Source: a virus
IMG/VR virus record: IMGVR_UViG_3300046167_000392
Coordinates: 1-22,789 of that record
Reading direction: 5' to 3' (one strand)
DNA length: 22,789 nt
Made by a program: the position numbers and the translations under genes. The notes beneath the pieces are model-generated. The model did not search any database and was not told the origin of the DNA. It worked only from the letters and a program-made list of their open reading frames with translations. Shown in pieces: positions 14,455 through 22,525 of the stretch (position 1 is the first letter of the stretch; each line of letters opens with the position of its first letter).

Positions 14455-17400
14455 AGTGGAATACACATACTCAGGACAAGCGTCATTTGCTATCCCTTTC
14501 TCATTAGGTATACTTAATAGAGCGTATGTAACTATTCAAATAAACAATCAGGTAGATGGTTCAGGCGACCCTCTTTACTATACTAACTTTACCTGGACTA
14601 GTGACAGTGAAGTTGTAATAAACGGACTAACTAACGGAGATATAATTAAAATAGCTAGAACTATCCCTAGTAATTTGTTGCTATCAGATTACACGGCAGG
14701 TTCTAACATAACAAGAGATAACTTAAACATAGCTAACAAGCAGCTTATAATGCTTATACATGAAGTGTTAGATAAGAATGTTACTCAACAGACTAAGCTA
14801 GATACCATTGAATCAGGAGCTACTGCAGACCAGACTGCTGCTGAAATAAAGACAGCTTACGAGAGTAATGCTAACACTAATGCATTCACAGATGCAGACG
14901 AGAGTAAGCTAGATGGTATAGAGGCTGGTGCTGATATAACAGATACAGCTAATGTAACTGCAGCTGGTGCTGTAATGGATTCTGAAGTAACAGACCTTGT
15001 AGGTATTAAAGCTGTTACTGTATCTACTCTACAAGTAAAACCTGCTGAAGGTGCATTCGTAGATGGAGATAAGACAAAGCTAAATACTATAGAGACTAAT
15101 GCTGATGTTACTGACACAGCTAACGTAGTAGCAGCTTTAACTGCAGGTACTAATATAACTATAGCGTCAGATGGTACTATAGCTTCTACTGCTACAGGCG
15201 GTGGCGGTGGTGTATCTGATATAGTAGACGACCTTACTCCCCAGCTTGGAGGAGACCTAGACCTTAATAATCAGGATATAACAGGTACAGGTAATATAAG
15301 TATTACGGGTACAGTTAACACTAGAGATATGGCTGTTGATGGCGCTAAGCTAGATGCAATAGAAGCAGGTGCTACTGCTGACCAAACTAAGGCTGATATA
15401 GATGCATTAGGATTAGATTATAACAATCTAGTCAATACACCTACTATACCTGGTTCTGGGCCTTCTGGATACGCTACTGAGTCTTATGTAGACACAGCAG
15501 TAGCTGACATAGTAGACTCTGCTCCTGGTACGTTAGATACGCTTAATGAATTAGCACAGGCTTTAGGGGATGACCCTAACTTTGCTACTACTACAGCTAC
15601 TAACCTTAGTCAAAAGCTACCTAAAGCTGGTGGCACTATGACAGGTAAATTGACACTTGAATCCTCAGACCCAGAAATATTTCTTGTAGATACAAATACG
15701 AATGTAACTACGAGTATTGATGCCAACTCTAGTGCTGGTTCATTACAAATCCACGTTGATAAAGACGAAACAGCTTCAGACCCTAAATTTATTGTTAATG
15801 TTGGTTCGCAAAACAATGTTTTAGTTGCTAAAAGCACTGGTATAGATGTGACAGGTAATGTAGACTTGCCAGACAACGGTAAATTATTACTAGGTGCTTA
15901 TGATGATTTACAAATCTATCACGATGCTAGTAACTCATATATTAGAGATGTAGGAACAGGTAACTTATTTATAGATGCTACAAGTTTACGACTAAGAACA
16001 GGTGCAGGAACTGAAACATATTTGACAGCAGATGGTAACGGTTCCGTTGATTTATATTATGATAATAGTAAGAAGTTTGAAACAACATCAACTGGTATAG
16101 ATGTAACAGGTAATGTCAATTCTACTGCAAGTTTAACCTTTGGTTCAGGCGGTGCGTATGAAGCGGGTTCTATTTATTCTGATGCAAATTGGGGTATGAT
16201 ACATCGTGCCTACACAGCTAGTCCCGTACAAGCAGACCATTTGTTTGTAAATAGTGCGGGTACGGAGCGTATGCGTATTGATGCTTCTGGTATAGATGTA
16301 ACAGGTAATGTTGTAGGGGATGGATTAACCATAGCAGGTGACGCTACTTTTACAGGTGGTGGTACAGGCTCAATCGTTATTAATGACGAAGATAGTTCAC
16401 TATGCCCTACTATGACATTCTTAAGAAATGGTGGCGGTACAACTACTAATGACTTTATTAAGTTCGAAAATAGTGGTGGCGAAGTAGCTAATATAGATTC
16501 TACAGGCGGTGCATTATTTAGGGAACTAAAAGTTAAAGGTTCTAACACACGTAGAATAGATATCTCTAATACCACATTAGCTGATACAGGTGAGATGGCT
16601 ACATTACAGTGGGATAACAGTGCTAACTTTACGATACAAGGTAGAACAAGTTCAGGTAGCTTTGCTGCTAATTGGTATTCAATACAAACGTCAGATACTG
16701 ATGGGCGTGCAGATGCACATATATTTTATACTGATGCTAGTACAGAACGTATGCGTATTAATAGTACTGGTGTGGGCATAGGTAGTACATCACCGAGTTC
16801 ACTACTACATTTAGCATCGAACGCACCTTATATTACATTTGAAGATGTTGATAACAATCAAGATTGGCAGATACAGGCAACTGCGTGGTTTGCTATACGT
16901 GACCAAACTTCAAACGCAGAACGTATGCGTATTGATAGCTCAGGTAACGTAGGCATAGGGAATGCGGCACCGACTGCTAAGCTTAGTGTGGCAGGTGATA
17001 TAGACGTTGCTAATGGAACAACATATACAACCACAGGTGACTTCTTAGCTAAAGTACAACAAAACTCTAACGCATCGGGCAAGAACGGGTTATCCGTTAT
17101 GAATGCTTGGGCAAGTCCCACTTCAACAATATTTGAAGCGGCTATGGGTTGGAATGGTGTAGCGGCAGGTTATTATCCAGTTTTCACAATAGACGGATTA
17201 GGTAAAACTACTTGGACAGATAATGCTGGTAATGTTAGGGCTACCATAGATGGAAGTGGGTTAGATGTAACAGGTGGTATAGAAGTTAATAATTCTACTA
17301 ACTACAGGGGTATTCATCTAAGAGGGAATGGCGCACCAAATGTTACGTTTGGAAGAAACAATGTAACTACAGCAGAATGGAAAGCAGGTATATCAGGAAA

Positions 17401-18328
17401 CACAGGTACATCTTTCACAATCAGTGAGGGGACTGCGGCGGCATCAGAAAGATTAGTGATTGCTACAGGCGGTAACGTGGGCATAGGTACTTCAGCACCA
17501 AGCTATAAGCTTGATGTACGTGGTGCGGCTAACTCTGATGTTGGTATACAAGTTAAAGCATCAGGTACAGGTGATGTAGATGCAGAGCTTAGACTAGATG
17601 CGGCTGATACAGGTGAATCACTTGTTAGGTACGCAAGGGATGGAACAACACGAGCTGTATCAGAATACACAAATAGTAATGAATGGAACTTTACAACTTA
17701 TAATAATGATAAGATTGACTTCCAGCCTAACAGTACAAATGTGCTTAGGTTAACAGATAATAATATATACGCTTATAAAACAGTTAATGTAACAGGTGAC
17801 TTAACCGTATCAAGCACAATAGAAGTTGGTTCGTTAACTCCTAATCAAGATGGTGCAATTGAAGTTGGTGTGTTAGGGTTTGGTACACCCGCTATAGCAT
17901 CTACAACTGATAGTACATTATTACGTAGTCACATTATATTTGATAACCCTAATGGTGCTGTTGGTAAGATTAACACAACAGGTTCACAGACTTTTTATGT
18001 AACTAGCTCAGACTATAGGCTCAAGACTGATATACAGCCTATGCAAGGGAGTATTGATAGGATAAAAGCACTGAAGCCTTGTAATTTCCAGTGGACACTT
18101 GATGGCACTAGAGTAGATGGCTTTATAGCACATGAAGCACAAGAGGTAGTACCAGAAGCTATTGTTGGTGAAAAAGATGCTACTAAAACTAACAAGGATG
18201 GTGTAGAGGTTCCAGACTATCAAGGTATTGACCAAAGTAAGCTTGTACCTTTACTTACATCTGCACTACAAGAAGCATTAGCTAAGATTGATGACCTAGA
18301 GTTACGCATGGCTAATTTAGAAAGTTAA
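14441..18328 (+). CDS. Tail fibre with T7-type N-terminus and S74 chaperone C-terminus
   Basis: This 1295-residue protein is over twice T7 gp17 (553 aa). The TTG start is chosen because GGAGG lies 5 nt upstream and the protein then begins with the T7-type tail-attachment domain: TVEYTYSGQASFAIPF, then VTIQINN and DIIKIARTIPSNLLLSDYTAGS (residues about 4-95). Residues about 115-400 have helical and beta phage-fibre repeats (DAIEAGATADQTKADI; SAPGTLDTLNELAQALGDDP; LPKAGGTMTGKL). The shaft carries IDVTGNV modules at about 467, 552, 617 and 940, and ERMRI modules at 609, 769 and 827. At the C-terminus SDYRLKTD (from S1190) and GFIAHEAQEVVPEAI (from 1227) identify a Peptidase S74 intramolecular chaperone, which trims itself off before the SD motif once the trimer has folded. 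The fibre should bind the host surface. Confidence 0.95.
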   Translation: MALTTVEYTYSGQASFAIPFSLGILNRAYVTIQINNQVDGSGDPLYYTNFTWTSDSEVVINGLTNGDIIKIARTIPSNLLLSDYTAGSNITRDNLNIANKQLIMLIHEVLDKNVTQQTKLDTIESGATADQTAAEIKTAYESNANTNAFTDADESKLDGIEAGADITDTANVTAAGAVMDSEVTDLVGIKAVTVSTLQVKPAEGAFVDGDKTKLNTIETNADVTDTANVVAALTAGTNITIASDGTIASTATGGGGGVSDIVDDLTPQLGGDLDLNNQDITGTGNISITGTVNTRDMAVDGAKLDAIEAGATADQTKADIDALGLDYNNLVNTPTIPGSGPSGYATESYVDTAVADIVDSAPGTLDTLNELAQALGDDPNFATTTATNLSQKLPKAGGTMTGKLTLESSDPEIFLVDTNTNVTTSIDANSSAGSLQIHVDKDETASDPKFIVNVGSQNNVLVAKSTGIDVTGNVDLPDNGKLLLGAYDDLQIYHDASNSYIRDVGTGNLFIDATSLRLRTGAGTETYLTADGNGSVDLYYDNSKKFETTSTGIDVTGNVNSTASLTFGSGGAYEAGSIYSDANWGMIHRAYTASPVQADHLFVNSAGTERMRIDASGIDVTGNVVGDGLTIAGDATFTGGGTGSIVINDEDSSLCPTMTFLRNGGGTTTNDFIKFENSGGEVANIDSTGGALFRELKVKGSNTRRIDISNTTLADTGEMATLQWDNSANFTIQGRTSSGSFAANWYSIQTSDTDGRADAHIFYTDASTERMRINSTGVGIGSTSPSSLLHLASNAPYITFEDVDNNQDWQIQATAWFAIRDQTSNAERMRIDSSGNVGIGNAAPTAKLSVAGDIDVANGTTYTTTGDFLAKVQQNSNASGKNGLSVMNAWASPTSTIFEAAMGWNGVAAGYYPVFTIDGLGKTTWTDNAGNVRATIDGSGLDVTGGIEVNNSTNYRGIHLRGNGAPNVTFGRNNVTTAEWKAGISGNTGTSFTISEGTAAASERLVIATGGNVGIGTSAPSYKLDVRGAANSDVGIQVKASGTGDVDAELRLDAADTGESLVRYARDGTTRAVSEYTNSNEWNFTTYNNDKIDFQPNSTNVLRLTDNNIYAYKTVNVTGDLTVSSTIEVGSLTPNQDGAIEVGVLGFGTPAIASTTDSTLLRSHIIFDNPNGAVGKINTTGSQTFYVTSSDYRLKTDIQPMQGSIDRIKALKPCNFQWTLDGTRVDGFIAHEAQEVVPEAIVGEKDATKTNKDGVEVPDYQGIDQSKLVPLLTSALQEALAKIDDLELRMANLES
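15839..17281 (+). repeat. Recurring shaft modules inside the tail-fibre gene
   Basis: The stretch GGTATAGATGT(A/G)ACAGGTAATGT occurs at 15839, 16094 and 16289, and a diverged copy occurs at 17258. A second module, GA(A/G)CGTATGCGTATT, occurs at 16265, 16745 and 16919. The near-identity is at DNA level, not only protein level, so the copies are either recent duplications or kept alike by recombination. Confidence 0.75.
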
Positions 18329-18331
18329 ACC

Positions 18332-18349
18332 AGGGGGCTTAGGCCCCCT
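18332..18349 (+). terminator. Hairpin after the tail-fibre gene, terminator-like
   Basis: AGGGGGC-TTAG-GCCCCCT is a perfect 7-bp stem with a 4-nt loop, starting 3 nt after the tail-fibre stop. It is followed by ATTATT, not a true U-tract, so termination would be partial at best. Its shape matches the hairpin before the tail-fibre gene. Confidence 0.55.
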
Positions 18350-18355
18350 ATTATT

Positions 18356-18381
18356 AAAGGAGGCTATTGTGCCTAACTTAC
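18356..18381 (+). repeat. Flanking direct repeat, right copy
   Basis: AAAGGAGGCTA with GGAGG 5 nt before a GTG start, then CCTAACTTAC. This is the counterpart of 14428-14454. It forms the ribosome binding site and first codons of the next gene. Together with the adjoining hairpins it frames the tail-fibre gene. Confidence 0.55.
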
Positions 18382-18611
18382 CTGAAGAGGATACTCAATT
18401 ATATATGCTTCTTGGTTCTATGAGTGCTGACTTAAAAACTGTTCTTAATAAATTTACAGCAGTAGAAGAAAGATTAAACAATCATTCAAATAGAATCAAA
18501 GTATTAGAAAAAGCTAGTTATGCTAGGGCTGTAGTATATACAACTACAGTAACAGTAACACCAATATTATTTACTGCTCTTGGCTGGTTACTAACTAAAA
18601 CATTTTTATAG
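18369..18611 (+). CDS. Small one-TM protein at the T7 gp17.5 holin position
   Basis: This 80-residue protein has a GTG start 5 nt after GGAGG. Residues about 17-50 form a heptad-like helix (LKTVLNKFTAVEERLNNHSNRIKVLEK), and residues about 55-78 are one hydrophobic segment (VVYTTTVTVTPILFTALGWLL) ending KTFL. T7 gp17.5, in exactly this slot between fibre and small terminase, is a small membrane holin. The soluble coiled coil plus C-terminal TM layout also resembles the XhlA-type haemolysin/holin-associated family. A second, more typical holin is encoded at 21787, so this one could be a holin, an antiholin or a lysis-timing partner. The membrane topology is seen directly; the lysis role is inferred. 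Confidence 0.62.
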   Translation: MPNLPEEDTQLYMLLGSMSADLKTVLNKFTAVEERLNNHSNRIKVLEKASYARAVVYTTTVTVTPILFTALGWLLTKTFL

Positions 18612-18621
18612 GGAGATTATA

Positions 18622-18972
18622 ATGGCAAAAGGAGCTGCAACAGAAAAGAATCTTGGTAACTTACATTCAACACTTACAACCATATTTACTAGAGTGTTAC
18701 AGGGTTATCTAGATAAATTAGATAAAGCTCAGGAAGCATTTAACTCAGACGACTTTAACTCAGAGATAATGGGTGAACTAGAATACCTAAGTATAGAACC
18801 TAGTCCAGCTATGTTATCTGCTATAGCTAAGTTCTTAAAAGATAATAGTATAAGTTATGATTCAGAACAGATAGACGAACTAAGTGAACTTGAACAAAGG
18901 CTTAAAGCTAAGAAAGCTAGTAGACCTGACTTCTCTAATGTTACTGCGTTACCTTTAACGGGTACTGAGTAG
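18622..18972 (+). CDS. terS: Terminase small subunit (T7 gp18-like)
   Basis: This 116-residue protein lies directly before the large terminase. T7 gp18 is 89 aa. It starts with a helical region (NLGNLHSTLTTIFTRVLQGYLDKLDKA), then SPAMLSAIAKFLKDNSISYDSEQ, the latter being a well-kept pattern in small terminases of T7-like marine phages, and ends with a polar tail (RPDFSNVTALPLTG). It should assemble into a ring that recognises concatemeric phage DNA and stimulates the large subunit. GGGAG lies upstream of the ATG. The large terminase starts 1 nt after its stop, so the two are tightly coupled. The T7 gene 18.5 spanin found between them in T7 is missing. Confidence 0.88.
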   Translation: MAKGAATEKNLGNLHSTLTTIFTRVLQGYLDKLDKAQEAFNSDDFNSEIMGELEYLSIEPSPAMLSAIAKFLKDNSISYDSEQIDELSELEQRLKAKKASRPDFSNVTALPLTGTE

Positions 18973-18973
18973 T

Positions 18974-20791
18974 ATGGGGCGTGATGCTAGGGAAATGAAT
19001 AAGGCAGACCGTATTAAGGAGCTGCTACTTATTCAGGAGGCTTACCCTAACTTCCAAGACTTTTTATACGACGTTATGGTTAATCTTATGGGATTTAACT
19101 GTACCAATAACCAATTAGATATGGCGAACTACTTACAGTACGGTCCGTTATATAGAATGATACAGGCGCAGCGTGGTCAGGCTAAGACCACGGCTACTGC
19201 TGCGTATGCTGTATGGAGACTAATACATAACCCGACAGCTAGGATACTTATTATATCTGCTGGTGATACAATGGCTAAGGAGATTAGTAATTGGATTATC
19301 CAGATACTAAATGGTATGGAAGAGCTGTCATGTATGCTGCCAGATAAGTCTGCAGGAGACAGGGCATCTGTTACTGCCTATGATATACACTATGTACTTA
19401 AGGGGCCTGAGAAGTCTCCTAGTGTAGCGTGTGTAGGTATTACATCTAACCTGCAAGGTAAACGTGCTGACGTACTTATTGCAGATGATATCGAGAGTGC
19501 TAAGAATGCTTTGACTGCAGATGCTAGGATGAAGCTTACGAACTTAACTAGGGACTTTACTTCTATATGTTCACAGGGAGATATTATATATCTAGGTACA
19601 CCACAGAGTGTAGACAGTATATATAATGCTTTACCTGGACGTGGCTTTGATATACGTATATGGCCTGGTAGATATCCTACAGAAAGAGAATTAGATAACT
19701 ACGGAGAACACTTAGCTCCTATGATATCAGAGGCAGTTAAGAAAGACCCGTCACTGGCAACAGGTGCTGGTCTACTCGGTAACAGAGGTAAGCCAACAGA
19801 TAGTGTTATACTAGGAGAAGATATCCTAGTTAAGAAAGAGATTGACCAGGGAGCTGCTTACTTCCAGCTGCAGCATATGCTAGATACTAGACTTGCAGAC
19901 GAAGCTAGGTATCCCTTGAAACTAAATAAACTAATCTTTATGAATATAAATAAAGGTAGAAGCCCTATACTTCTTAATCACCAACCGTCTATACATAACA
20001 GAGTACCGACTCCAAGTGACTATCCTATTAGAGACCCTATGTATATGTGCTCTGACTTTGGTACTGAGTACGGGGAGTTCACAGGTACGCATATGTATGT
20101 TGACCCTGCTGGTGGTGGACAGAACGGAGATGAGACAGGCTATGCTGTAACTAGGTTCTTAGGTAATAAGGTTTACCTGGTAGCTGTAGGCGGTGTACCT
20201 GGAGGACTAGAAGCTTCTGACTTAGAAGAACTAACTAGAGTAGCTGTTAAATGGAAACCTAATAAGATATCCATAGAACGTAACTACGGTAATGGTGCTT
20301 TGCAAAAAGTATGGGAGCCAACTTTATACAAGGCTATGAAGGAAGTAAATGCTGGCGTAGAGATAGATGACCCCTGGGAAACAGGGCAGAAGGAACTACG
20401 TATAATTGATAAGCTAGAGCCTGTTATAGGTTCAGGTAGATTAGTTGTAGAGCTAGACCTTATCCAGGATGACTGGGCTTCTGTGCAGAAGTACGCTGCT
20501 GTAAACCGAGCTTCGTATAGTTTCTTTCACCAGCTTGCTAAAGTAACCAGGGACCGAGGTAGTCTGTCACATGACGATAGACTTGACGCGGTAGCTGGTA
20601 GCGTAGGTAACTGGATAGACTTACTAGCTGTAGATGATTTGCAAGCGCAAGTGGCAGCAGAAGCACAACGATATAGGACTATGATGGAAGACCCGTTAGG
20701 AAACGGTAGACCTATTAATAACTATAACTCAATGTTCGGCTTGAATACTTTAAGCCCGAATGTACTTAATAATTTAAAACAACGATACTAG
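18974..20791 (+). CDS. terL: Terminase large subunit (T7 gp19-like)
   Basis: This 605-residue packaging motor is close to T7 gp19 (586). The N-terminal ATPase shows a Walker A variant, RGQAKT (67-72), typical for T7-type terminases, and a Walker B, VLIADDIE (167-174), followed by the coupling motif IIYLGTPQ (about 204-211). The C-terminal nuclease of RNase H fold shows VDPAGGG with acidic D377, then a DETGYAV continuation, IERNYGNG with E435, and HDDRLDAVAG with D534/D535; these are the metal-binding acids. It powers DNA entry through the portal and cuts concatemers. The start is one base after the terS stop. The frame is intact. Confidence 0.98.
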   Translation: MGRDAREMNKADRIKELLLIQEAYPNFQDFLYDVMVNLMGFNCTNNQLDMANYLQYGPLYRMIQAQRGQAKTTATAAYAVWRLIHNPTARILIISAGDTMAKEISNWIIQILNGMEELSCMLPDKSAGDRASVTAYDIHYVLKGPEKSPSVACVGITSNLQGKRADVLIADDIESAKNALTADARMKLTNLTRDFTSICSQGDIIYLGTPQSVDSIYNALPGRGFDIRIWPGRYPTERELDNYGEHLAPMISEAVKKDPSLATGAGLLGNRGKPTDSVILGEDILVKKEIDQGAAYFQLQHMLDTRLADEARYPLKLNKLIFMNINKGRSPILLNHQPSIHNRVPTPSDYPIRDPMYMCSDFGTEYGEFTGTHMYVDPAGGGQNGDETGYAVTRFLGNKVYLVAVGGVPGGLEASDLEELTRVAVKWKPNKISIERNYGNGALQKVWEPTLYKAMKEVNAGVEIDDPWETGQKELRIIDKLEPVIGSGRLVVELDLIQDDWASVQKYAAVNRASYSFFHQLAKVTRDRGSLSHDDRLDAVAGSVGNWIDLLAVDDLQAQVAAEAQRYRTMMEDPLGNGRPINNYNSMFGLNTLSPNVLNNLKQRY

Positions 20792-20801
20792 GGAGAACCC
20801 A

Positions 20802-21179
20802 ATGTCTAAGAAAGACAAACCGACCCAGACTAAGCCAACTGTAAGAGTAGTTGGTACTAACTCTAATAAACTACCCTGGCCTCAGGATAACTCAGGCTCA
20901 ACTCAGGAACTACGTAGAGGTGCTGTACGCGCCATAGGACGTATCATGGGTTCAGAAGATAATCTAAAGAAAGTACTAGAAACGCTAGAGGTAGCTAGGC
21001 TGTATGCTATAGAGCGTATGGAAGAGCAGCAAGTAGAAATGAAAGTTAAAGTAAAAGCAATGCAAGACCGTAAAGCTCTTAATGCAGAGCTATTGAAAAG
21101 TGAACTAAGACAAAGAGTAAAGTCTAAGAAGGCTGAGATAAAACGTGTTGAGTCTGAGATAAAGAAGTTGTTAAGCTAA
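20802..21179 (+). CDS. Unknown charged coiled-coil protein between terminase and endolysin
   Basis: This 125-residue protein is not recognised. The ATG follows GGGAGAA with good spacing. Residues 1-35 are polar and probably disordered (Lys, Thr, Pro, Asn). From about residue 36 to the end it is a long Lys/Glu/Arg-rich helix with strong coiled-coil character (ERMEEQQVEMKVKVKAMQ; KSKKAEIKRVESEIKKLLS). It has no signal peptide, membrane span or lipobox, so it is not an obvious spanin despite its lysis-side location. It is translationally coupled to the endolysin by a TAATG overlap, which suggests a role in lysis or a late packaging/structural function. Confidence 0.8.
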   Translation: MSKKDKPTQTKPTVRVVGTNSNKLPWPQDNSGSTQELRRGAVRAIGRIMGSEDNLKKVLETLEVARLYAIERMEEQQVEMKVKVKAMQDRKALNAELLKSELRQRVKSKKAEIKRVESEIKKLLS

Positions 21180-21787
21180 TGGACATAGCAGCATTCTTTG
21201 ATTCTGTACGTCCCTTTATGAAAGACAGTAAGCTAACTGCTGCACAGGTAGTAGGCTTTGAGTGTCTTATAAATTCTTGTTTAGAGTCCGACCTTACAAT
21301 GGAACAGATAGCCTATGTACTGGCTACAGCTTACCATGAGACAGGTGGACGCATGGAACCTGTACGAGAAGGGTTCTGTAAGACCGACGCTGGTAGCCGT
21401 AAGGCAGTAGCTAGGTTATATGAGAAGGGTGTAATAAGCGTAGACTATGCGTTACCACAGAGTAACGGTAAGAGCTATTATGGCCGAGGGTTAGTACAGC
21501 TAACGCATCTAAGTAACTACGCAAGCACAGGGCATGCACTAGGATTAGACCTGGTGACGTATCCAGACCTTATGCTAGACTTAGAGGTATCAGTACGCGC
21601 TATGATATGGGGTATGAAGACAGGGAGCTATAGGAATAAAAGCCTAGCTGATATGTTACCCTACGAGAACCCTACGTACTCTGAGTGGACTAAGGCTAGA
21701 GGTATTATAAACGGTGACGTAGGAAAGAATGGTCCTATGATAGCTGGGTATGCTACTAAGTTCTACACAGCATTGAAGGAGATGTAA
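21179..21787 (+). CDS. Endolysin, glycoside hydrolase family 19 / lysozyme-like
   Basis: This 202-residue peptidoglycan-degrading enzyme carries AYHETGG (51-57), with E54 the likely catalytic acid, followed by E64 as second acidic candidate. Then come YYGRGLVQLTHLSNY (100-114) and RGIINGD (174-180), the usual motif series of GH19 chitinase-like endolysins with the lysozyme-superfamily fold. It would cleave beta-1,4 bonds of the glycan strands. There is no signal peptide, so release depends on a holin, and a three-TM holin follows with a 1-bp overlap (TAATG). This differs from T7, whose endolysin is an amidase (gp3.5) coded in the early/middle region, so the lysis module is of another origin. 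Confidence 0.88.
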   Translation: MDIAAFFDSVRPFMKDSKLTAAQVVGFECLINSCLESDLTMEQIAYVLATAYHETGGRMEPVREGFCKTDAGSRKAVARLYEKGVISVDYALPQSNGKSYYGRGLVQLTHLSNYASTGHALGLDLVTYPDLMLDLEVSVRAMIWGMKTGSYRNKSLADMLPYENPTYSEWTKARGIINGDVGKNGPMIAGYATKFYTALKEM

Positions 21788-22266
21788 TGGGTATATTTAC
21801 AACAGGCATCATAGGTGATGTAGTAGGAGGAGTGTTTGGTATAATAGATGACCTACACACTTCTGATGAAGAAAAAGCAGCAATGAAGTTCCGTATAACT
21901 AAGTTAGCTAGAGAAGCCGACTTAGCACAGCTTGCTGTTAATAAAGAAGAAGCTAAGAGTGGTAGATTATTTGTATCAGGCTGGAGACCGTTTGTAGGAT
22001 GGGTATGTGGTATAGCATTAGCCTGGACCTTTGTAGTCTCTAGAGTTATACAATCTATTGCATTCTATATAGCAGAGTTCACAGGAACAGAACTAGACCT
22101 ATCAGGTCTACCTGAGTTTGACTTAGGAACATTAATGCCCGTACTACTTGGTATGTTAGGACTAGGGACACTTAGGACCTATGAGAAAGTACAAGGTGCA
22201 TCACGTAACGACATGACTCCTGATGGAGGCACTATTAGAAAAGGGAAACAAAGAAATGGCAACTAG
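21787..22266 (+). CDS. Three-TM holin (GTA-type holin family)
   Basis: This 159-residue protein matches the pattern of the three-TM holins first named from gene transfer agents. It has an N-terminal hydrophobic stretch (about residues 7-20), then an amphipathic charged helix (KFRITKLAREADLAQLAVNK), the diagnostic SGWRPFVGW (64-72) leading into a TM segment (73-95), and a last TM with LLGMLGLGTLRTYEKVQG (120-137). The WRP-F-GW and LRTYEK-x-G motifs are the family's clearest features. It should collect in the inner membrane and release the upstream endolysin. The start overlaps the endolysin stop by one base. The last 11 bases overlap the next gene. Confidence 0.88.
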   Translation: MGIFTTGIIGDVVGGVFGIIDDLHTSDEEKAAMKFRITKLAREADLAQLAVNKEEAKSGRLFVSGWRPFVGWVCGIALAWTFVVSRVIQSIAFYIAEFTGTELDLSGLPEFDLGTLMPVLLGMLGLGTLRTYEKVQGASRNDMTPDGGTIRKGKQRNGN

Positions 22267-22513
22267 GAAACCCCGTAAGGGAAAAGCTAAGGTCAAGATA
22301 ACTGCTTCTGGTAAGAAGGTTAGTTACGGCCAGGCTGGTAAAGCCAAGGGCGGTGGCCCCAGGGTTAAGCCAGGTACAAGTAAAGGCGATTCATACTGCG
22401 CCAGGTCTGCTGGACAAATGAAGAAGCATAGTAAAGCAGCTAAGGACCCGAACTCACCTCTACGTTTATCACGTAAACGCTGGAAGTGCAGTGGTTCTAA
22501 ATCGAGGAAGTAG
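22256..22513 (+). CDS. Small basic Cys-containing protein, marine-phage type
   Basis: This 85-residue, very basic protein starts at the ATG at 22256 (preceded by AAGGGAAA). The frame is open to an upstream start at 22223, but that would lie deep in the holin gene without a site. Notable segments are ASGKKVSYGQAGKAKGGGP, GDSYCARSAGQMKK and a C-terminal SRKRWKCSGSK, with two cysteines 39 residues apart. I recall near-identical small proteins in many marine phage genomes (I believe a DUF-type family), but no function is known to me. Its charge suggests binding to nucleic acid, which is inference only. Confidence 0.82.
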   Translation: MATRKPRKGKAKVKITASGKKVSYGQAGKAKGGGPRVKPGTSKGDSYCARSAGQMKKHSKAAKDPNSPLRLSRKRWKCSGSKSRK

Positions 22514-22525
22514 CGAGGAAGTATT

